A DNA stretch of 8,436 nucleotides from assembly GCA_021798135.1 (NCBI GenBank), contig JAJZYI010000143.1, positions 1 through 8,436 on the forward strand. Reading direction: 5' to 3'. This DNA comes from Actinomycetes bacterium. GTDB taxonomy: Bacteria > Actinomycetota > Acidimicrobiia > Acidimicrobiales > UBA8190. Positions 5,542 to 8,436 of this stretch are shown one piece after another. A program made the position numbers and the translations under genes. Each line of letters begins with the position of its first letter. Positions within the stretch are counted from its first letter, which is position 1. Below the pieces are notes generated by a model. It was not told where the DNA came from, did no database searches, and was given only the letters and a program-made list of their open reading frames with translations.

Positions 5542-5964
5542 TCAGGCGGCCGACCCGAGCGCCGCGGCGTCCGTGCCGCCGGCCACCACCGGGATGCGCC
5601 GCGGCTTGGCCGCCTCGGCCACCGGCACGACCAGGCGGATGACGCCGTTGGCGGCGGTGGCGGCCACCTGGTCCAGCGCGTAGCGCCGGCCGAGGCGCAG
5701 CCGGCGGGTCACCGAGCCGCCGGACCGCTCCGACAGCACGGCCTCGGCGCCCTCCTCCTCCGGCACCCGCCGCTCCAGCCGGATGACGAGCTCCTCGCCG
5801 TCCGCCACGACCTCGACCGCCTCGGGGTCGACACCGGGCGCGTCCACCTCCACCACCACCTGGTCGCCGTGCCGCCACACGTCGAGCGCACCGAACGAGG
5901 CGCGCGCCCGCGGCAGCACGACCCCGGCCTGCAGGTCCCGGAACGGGTCGAACCCGAACACCAT
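5542..5964 (-). CDS. hsp20: Hsp20 / alpha-crystallin small heat-shock protein
   Basis: The 140-residue product has the usual size of bacterial small heat-shock proteins, which hold unfolding proteins in soluble form without ATP. The N-terminus 'FGFDPFRDLQ' is the typical short arm. The alpha-crystallin domain spans about 27-120: 'ALDVWRHGDQVVVEVDAPGVDPEAVEV', 'GEELVIRLERR', a charged loop 'PEEEGAEA', 'SVTRRLRL' and the signature 'ANGVIRLVVPVAEAAKPRRIPV'. The C-terminal I-x-V anchor 'IPV' (124-126) is the oligomer-binding motif. ATG 5964 has AGGAGG at 5979-5974, nine bases upstream. The leader of about 70 nt carries a small GCC-TTCG-GGC hairpin just before the ribosome site. Expression is probably heat-induced, given the operator-like sequence at 6038-6056. 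Confidence 0.93.
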   Translation of the reverse strand: MVFGFDPFRDLQAGVVLPRARASFGALDVWRHGDQVVVEVDAPGVDPEAVEVVADGEELVIRLERRVPEEEGAEAVLSERSGGSVTRRLRLGRRYALDQVAATAANGVIRLVVPVAEAAKPRRIPVVAGGTDAAALGSAA

Positions 5965-6037
5965 GGAGCACCACCTCCTGCCCGAAGGCTCCTCCGGCCG
6001 GGATCCCCTTGGATCACCGGCTGAACCATCATGTTTG

Positions 6038-6065
6038 TTGACACTATAGCACTCAGTTTTGTTCC
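6038..6065 (-). promoter_or_regulatory. hsp20 promoter with HAIR-like (HspR) operator
   Basis: An AT-rich island in otherwise GC-rich DNA. On the plus strand TTGACA-N7-ACTCAG (6038-6056) matches 9 of 12 core bases of the HspR-binding HAIR element TTGAGT-N7-ACTCAA, with exact spacing. On the minus strand TATAGT (6048-6043) is a good -10, inside the operator. GGAAC (6065-6061), 18 bases, then GTC also resembles the GGAAc-N18-GTT promoters of SigE/SigH-type ECF sigma factors. The single arm TAGCACTC (6047-6054) resembles half of a CIRCE site. The start would be near 6035, giving a leader of about 70 nt. The match is by eye against remembered consensus. Confidence 0.55.
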
Positions 6066-6071
6066 ATGCAT

Positions 6072-6428
6072 CACCACCATGGTCGAGTACGGCGCTGCGC
6101 TGCACCAGACCGCGGGTCCGCGGCGATGCAGGTGCACCACGACATGCCGCACCGGCAGGCACCGACGGCCGCCGGGCACCGCGTCGACCGCCACTCGGGC
6201 CCTGGGTACCGGGCTGCGCCCCTCGCAGGCGCGCACGGCTGCCGGTGCCCCGAGGGGGGTGGTGGCCCGTCCGGGGGGTTTCCCGGTGGACGGCCCGGTA
6301 GCTCGGCTGGCGGGGCCCGGTCAGCACGGACCGCGCCCCGACCCGACCGCCGTCACCGCTCGAACCCCGCGTCCCACCCGCTCCACGACCCGGCTGGCAG
6401 CCCCGTCGTGGCCGTGACGGCGGTGGGC
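6072..6428. other. 357-base spacer, no gene recognised
   Basis: It lies between the hsp20 promoter and the stop of the small membrane protein gene. Open frames cross it on both strands, but their translations are low-complexity Arg/Pro/Ala/Gly sequence with no recognisable motif or ribosome site. CCGTCC (6267-6272) and GGACGG (6288-6293) could form a hairpin, perhaps a terminator for the upstream minus-strand gene. CCGCGG occurs twice at about 6113-6126, separated by GT. Nothing else is supported. Confidence 0.4.
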
Positions 6429-6749
6429 CTAGGCGCGCCTTCGCCTGCCGACGCGCTTCGCCACGCCGGCGATCGACCCTCCTGCCAGCCCCAGGAGGGC
6501 GCCCGCCACCATCGCCGGCATGCCGAGCTCGAGCAGGGCGAACGGGGCGGTCGCCGGGTGGACGACGAGCCCGATGGCCAGCCCGGCACCGGACCCGACG
6601 GCGCCGAGCACCCCAGCGCCGACGGCCGCCCACCGCAGCGGAAGGGGAGCCGACGGCGATCCGGTCGCACCTGGCCACGCACCAGGCCCAACCGTTCGGT
6701 CGCACGCCGACGGCTCCCGCCGCCGGCCTCCGCGGTCCCCGTCCTCCAC
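6429..6749 (-). CDS. Small protein with two predicted membrane segments
   Basis: No family is recognised. From GTG 6749 the product has 106 residues: a polar, Arg/Gly/Pro-rich head (1-37), a first hydrophobic segment (about 39-63, 'WAAVGAGVLGAVGSGAGLAIGLVV'), a short 'HPATAPF' turn, a second hydrophobic segment (about 70-96, rich in Leu/Ala/Gly with 'ELGMPAMVAGALLGLAGG') and a basic tail 'KRVGRRRRA'. The positive-inside rule puts the tail, and probably the head, in the cytoplasm. AAGGAGG at 6760-6754, four bases before the GTG, supports this start over an in-frame ATG at 6845. The Gly/Ala-rich helices could pack tightly or oligomerise. No function can be inferred; neighbours are stress genes. 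Confidence 0.6.
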   Translation of the reverse strand: MEDGDRGGRRREPSACDRTVGPGAWPGATGSPSAPLPLRWAAVGAGVLGAVGSGAGLAIGLVVHPATAPFALLELGMPAMVAGALLGLAGGSIAGVAKRVGRRRRA

Positions 6750-6869
6750 CTGGCCTCCTTCAGCCGCCGAACGCCAGCCCACGCCAACCGGCGGAGGCGC
6801 CTGCCTCTGCCAGGGGTTCGCGCCGCTCCCTCCGCCCAGCTCCACCGACAGCGGTCGGCGACGCCGAGG

Positions 6870-6938
6870 CCACGCGGCGGCGTGGGCTACCTGCTTCTCC
6901 CGCAGGCGGGCCCGCTCGGTTGCCCGCCGACGTGGCGG
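6870..6938 (-). terminator. Hairpins after the peroxiredoxin gene
   Basis: CCGCC (6924-6928) and GGCGG (6934-6938) form a 5-bp stem with a 5-base loop immediately after the peroxiredoxin stop. CCACGC (6870-6875) and GCGTGG (6880-6885) form a second, 6-bp stem with loop GGCG. Both are short and lack a U-tract, so termination is only a possibility. Confidence 0.3.
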
Positions 6939-7409
6939 TCAGCCCACCGCCCCGGCCGCACGCGCCCGAAGCAGCTCGAGCGCCTGGTCGGCGTGCGACG
7001 AGAACCGCAGCTCGGAGGCGAAGGCGCCCAGCACGGTCCGGTCACGGTCGATCACGAACGTGGCCCGCCTCACCGGGCCGAGACGGATCCCCCCGGTCAC
7101 GCCGAACGCGCGGGCCACCACCCGGTCGGGATCGGAGAGCAACGGGTAGTCGAACTCGTGCCGTTGCGAGAAGCGGTGCTGCTTGTCCACCGGGTCGGCG
7201 CTGACACCGACCCGGGTTGCGCCCACGGCGGCGAACTCGGCGGCAAGGTCCCGGAAGTGGCAGGACTCCCTGGTGCAGCCGTAGGTCATCGCCGCGGGAT
7301 AGAAGAACAGCACCACCGGGCCGCCGGCCAGCAGCTCCGTCAGGCGGCGCGGCCGGCCGTCCTGGTCCTGCAGCTCGAAGTCGTCGACCCGGTCCCCCGC
7401 CCCCACCAT
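6939..7409 (-). CDS. bcp: Thiol peroxidase, Bcp/PrxQ-type peroxiredoxin
   Basis: The 156-residue product has the same length as E. coli Bcp. The thioredoxin-fold AhpC/TSA domain begins with 'AGDRVDDFELQDQDG'. The peroxidatic site is P38-x3-T42-x2-C45 ('YPAAMTYGC'), and the resolving Cys is C50 in 'CTRESCHFRDL', five residues later as in the Bcp/PrxQ group, where both cysteines sit on one helix. R115 ('VRRATFVIDRD') fits the conserved active-site Arg. It reduces hydrogen peroxide and organic hydroperoxides in the cytosol, with thioredoxin regenerating it. The usual 'K-x-M/T-P-GC' context is changed to 'AMTYGC'. ATG 7409 is preferred over GTG 7436: it gives the family length and a TAGCGT -10 ends seven bases before it, suggesting a leaderless mRNA. 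The gene lies about 150 bases after the ABC permease. Confidence 0.93.
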   Translation of the reverse strand: MVGAGDRVDDFELQDQDGRPRRLTELLAGGPVVLFFYPAAMTYGCTRESCHFRDLAAEFAAVGATRVGVSADPVDKQHRFSQRHEFDYPLLSDPDRVVARAFGVTGGIRLGPVRRATFVIDRDRTVLGAFASELRFSSHADQALELLRARAAGAVG

Positions 7410-7416
7410 GCCCGCG

Positions 7417-7422
7417 ACGCTA
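7417..7422 (-). promoter_or_regulatory. -10 element of the peroxiredoxin gene, probable leaderless promoter
   Basis: On the minus strand TAGCGT fits TAnnnT and is followed by seven bases and ATG 7409. There is no Shine-Dalgarno before the ATG. The geometry matches that upstream of vapB. Confidence 0.45.
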
Positions 7423-7480
7423 CCGGGGTCGACCACCTCTGTCGACGGGCCGTCGAGGCCGGTCCCGAACCGCTGGCACA

Positions 7481-7514
7481 GGCGGGCGGAGCCGGCGGGG
7501 CGGGCGGAGCCGGC
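7481..7514. repeat. Two tandem copies of a 16-bp GC-rich unit
   Basis: GGCGGGCGGAGCCGGC occurs at 7481-7496 and again, identical, at 7499-7514, with two G bases between (period 18). It lies in the spacer between the permease and peroxiredoxin genes. It may be slippage in GC-rich DNA or contribute to a hairpin through its GCCGGC palindrome. Confidence 0.7.
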
Positions 7515-7562
7515 AGGCGGGGGGCCGCCGAGCAGGCGGACAGTCGGGCGGATGGCCGCCGC

Positions 7563-8336
7563 CTACACCGCCTTGCGGAACGCCCGGACGGCCATCGGCA
7601 CGAAGAACGCCGCGATCCCGACCATCCAGGCGACCGCCTCGACCGTGCGCAGGCCCGCCGGGCCACCGAGCGCCAGGGCGCGCATGGCCTCCACCACCAC
7701 GGTGACGGGGTTGGCCCTCGCCACGGGCTGCAGCCAGCCCGGCAGGGTGACGATCGGCACGAACGCCGCGCTCACGAAGCAGACCGGGAACAGCGTCGTG
7801 AGCCCGATGGTCATGGCCAGCTCGGGGGAGCGGGTGCGGATGCCGAGGTAGGCGGTGCCCGACGAGGCGACCAGGCCGAACGCCAGGGCCACGGCCACCA
7901 TGCCGAGCGCCGGCCCGGCCCCGTTCACGAAGCGGAAGCCCACGGCCGTGCCCACGCCCACGATCACCGCCACCACCACGACCGACTGCAGTGTGTCGGT
8001 GAGCAGCCGCCCGACGAGCACCGCCGAGCGCGCCACGGGCAGCGAGCGGAGCCGGTCCACCATGCCGGACCCGATGTCCTCGGCCAGGCCCACCGCTGTG
8101 TTCATCGACACGAACGCCATGGTCTGGGCCACGATGCCCGGCAGCAGGAACGACACGAAGTGGTGGCCGGGGACGGCGAGCGCCAGGGCGCCGCCGAACA
8201 CGTAGCGGAACATGGCGACGAACATGAGCGGCTGCAGCACCAGGGATGCCACCGCCGGGGGCTGGCGGACGAAGCGGACGACGTTGCGCCACGCCACCAT
8301 GCCCCAGTCGGTGAGCACGCCGCGCACCTCCGCCAC
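7563..8336 (-). CDS. ABC-2 type transporter permease, DrrB-like
   Basis: The product has about 257 residues, the usual size for DrrB/NodJ-type permeases that work with a DrrA-like ATPase to export drugs, lipids or polysaccharides. Six membrane segments fit at about 28-48, 59-80, 106-133, 139-160, 172-196 and 231-252. The family features are the N-terminal amphipathic 'MVAWRNVVRFVRQPP', the cytoplasmic loop 'EDIGSGMVDRLRSLPVARSAVLVGR' (83-110, ATPase coupling) and the ABC-2 signature region 'SAAFVPIVTLPGWLQPVARANP' (189-210). Start uncertain: GTG 8318 has GGAGG at 8331-8327, eight bases upstream, and is attractive; GTG 8336 is the first start in the window. The frame stays open to the right edge through an Ala/Gly-rich stretch, so an N-terminal extension is possible. 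The partner ATPase gene should lie just beyond the edge. Substrate unknown. Confidence 0.88.
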   Translation of the reverse strand: MAEVRGVLTDWGMVAWRNVVRFVRQPPAVASLVLQPLMFVAMFRYVFGGALALAVPGHHFVSFLLPGIVAQTMAFVSMNTAVGLAEDIGSGMVDRLRSLPVARSAVLVGRLLTDTLQSVVVVAVIVGVGTAVGFRFVNGAGPALGMVAVALAFGLVASSGTAYLGIRTRSPELAMTIGLTTLFPVCFVSAAFVPIVTLPGWLQPVARANPVTVVVEAMRALALGGPAGLRTVEAVAWMVGIAAFFVPMAVRAFRKAV

Positions 8337-8436
8337 CAGCGGTCGCCCGGCAGGCCGCCGCCCGCCCGCCTCACCGGCGGCCGCACCGCCCGCAGCACCC
8401 GCCGCCGCACCGCCCCTCCGCGAGCCCGCGGCACCC

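Noticed and set aside
5962..6036. RNA thermometer in the hsp20 leader
   Set aside because: Only a 3-bp stem with a TTCG loop is visible next to the Shine-Dalgarno; I see no U-rich or ROSE-like pairing that would mask AGGAGG.
6038..6066. TTGACA at 6038-6043 as a plus-strand -35
   Set aside because: No -10-like hexamer lies 16-18 bases downstream and no plus-strand gene follows; it is better explained as one arm of the operator for minus-strand hsp20.
6031..6417. Plus-strand open frame of 128 codons starting at ATG 6031
   Set aside because: It starts inside the hsp20 promoter on the opposite strand, has no ribosome site and reads as Arg/Pro/Thr-rich low-complexity sequence.

Overview
The window is about 70% G+C and the proteins are rich in Ala, Arg and Gly. 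GTG starts are common and overlapping-gene junctions of the ATGA/GTGA type occur twice. The gene families present (PadR regulator, DrrB-type ABC-2 permease, VapBC, PrxQ-type peroxiredoxin, Hsp20) point to a high-GC actinomycete (Actinomycetota). I cannot place it lower; an acidimicrobial or other less-studied actinobacterial lineage would fit. No rRNA, tRNA or CRISPR array was seen.

The left third (about 1-3510) looks like a patch of accessory DNA. It opens with a broken IS30-family transposase on the minus strand, reading off the left edge. A 14-bp perfect inverted repeat follows (393-457), then an apparently intact tyrosine recombinase (707-1615). Next is a toxin-first toxin-antitoxin-like pair (1739-2289: a small BrnT/RelE-like protein followed by a ribbon-helix-helix protein, with an ATGA overlap). 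A vapBC module lies on the minus strand (2426-3078, GTGA overlap). The patch ends with a PadR-family regulator relic (about 3300-3508), frameshifted by a visible 10-bp tandem duplication.

The right two thirds look like ordinary chromosome. A small conserved hypothetical protein is on the plus strand (3571-3999). Everything after it is on the minus strand: a ferritin-like di-iron protein (4139-5314), an Hsp20 small heat-shock protein (5542-5964) with a HspR/HAIR-like operator in its promoter, a two-TM small protein (6429-6749), a PrxQ/Bcp peroxiredoxin (6939-7409), and a DrrB-type ABC-2 permease (7563 to about 8336) whose ATPase partner would lie beyond the right edge. The Hsp20 and peroxiredoxin genes suggest a loose stress-protection theme, and the ferritin-like protein might belong to it. 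However, the spacers, hairpins and separate promoter-like elements suggest individual transcription units rather than one operon.

I did not find a clearly new multi-gene system. The points most worth a second look are the toxin-first TA pair, the palindrome next to the recombinase, the duplication that killed the PadR gene, the heat-shock control region, and a recurring promoter-to-start geometry that suggests leaderless mRNAs.
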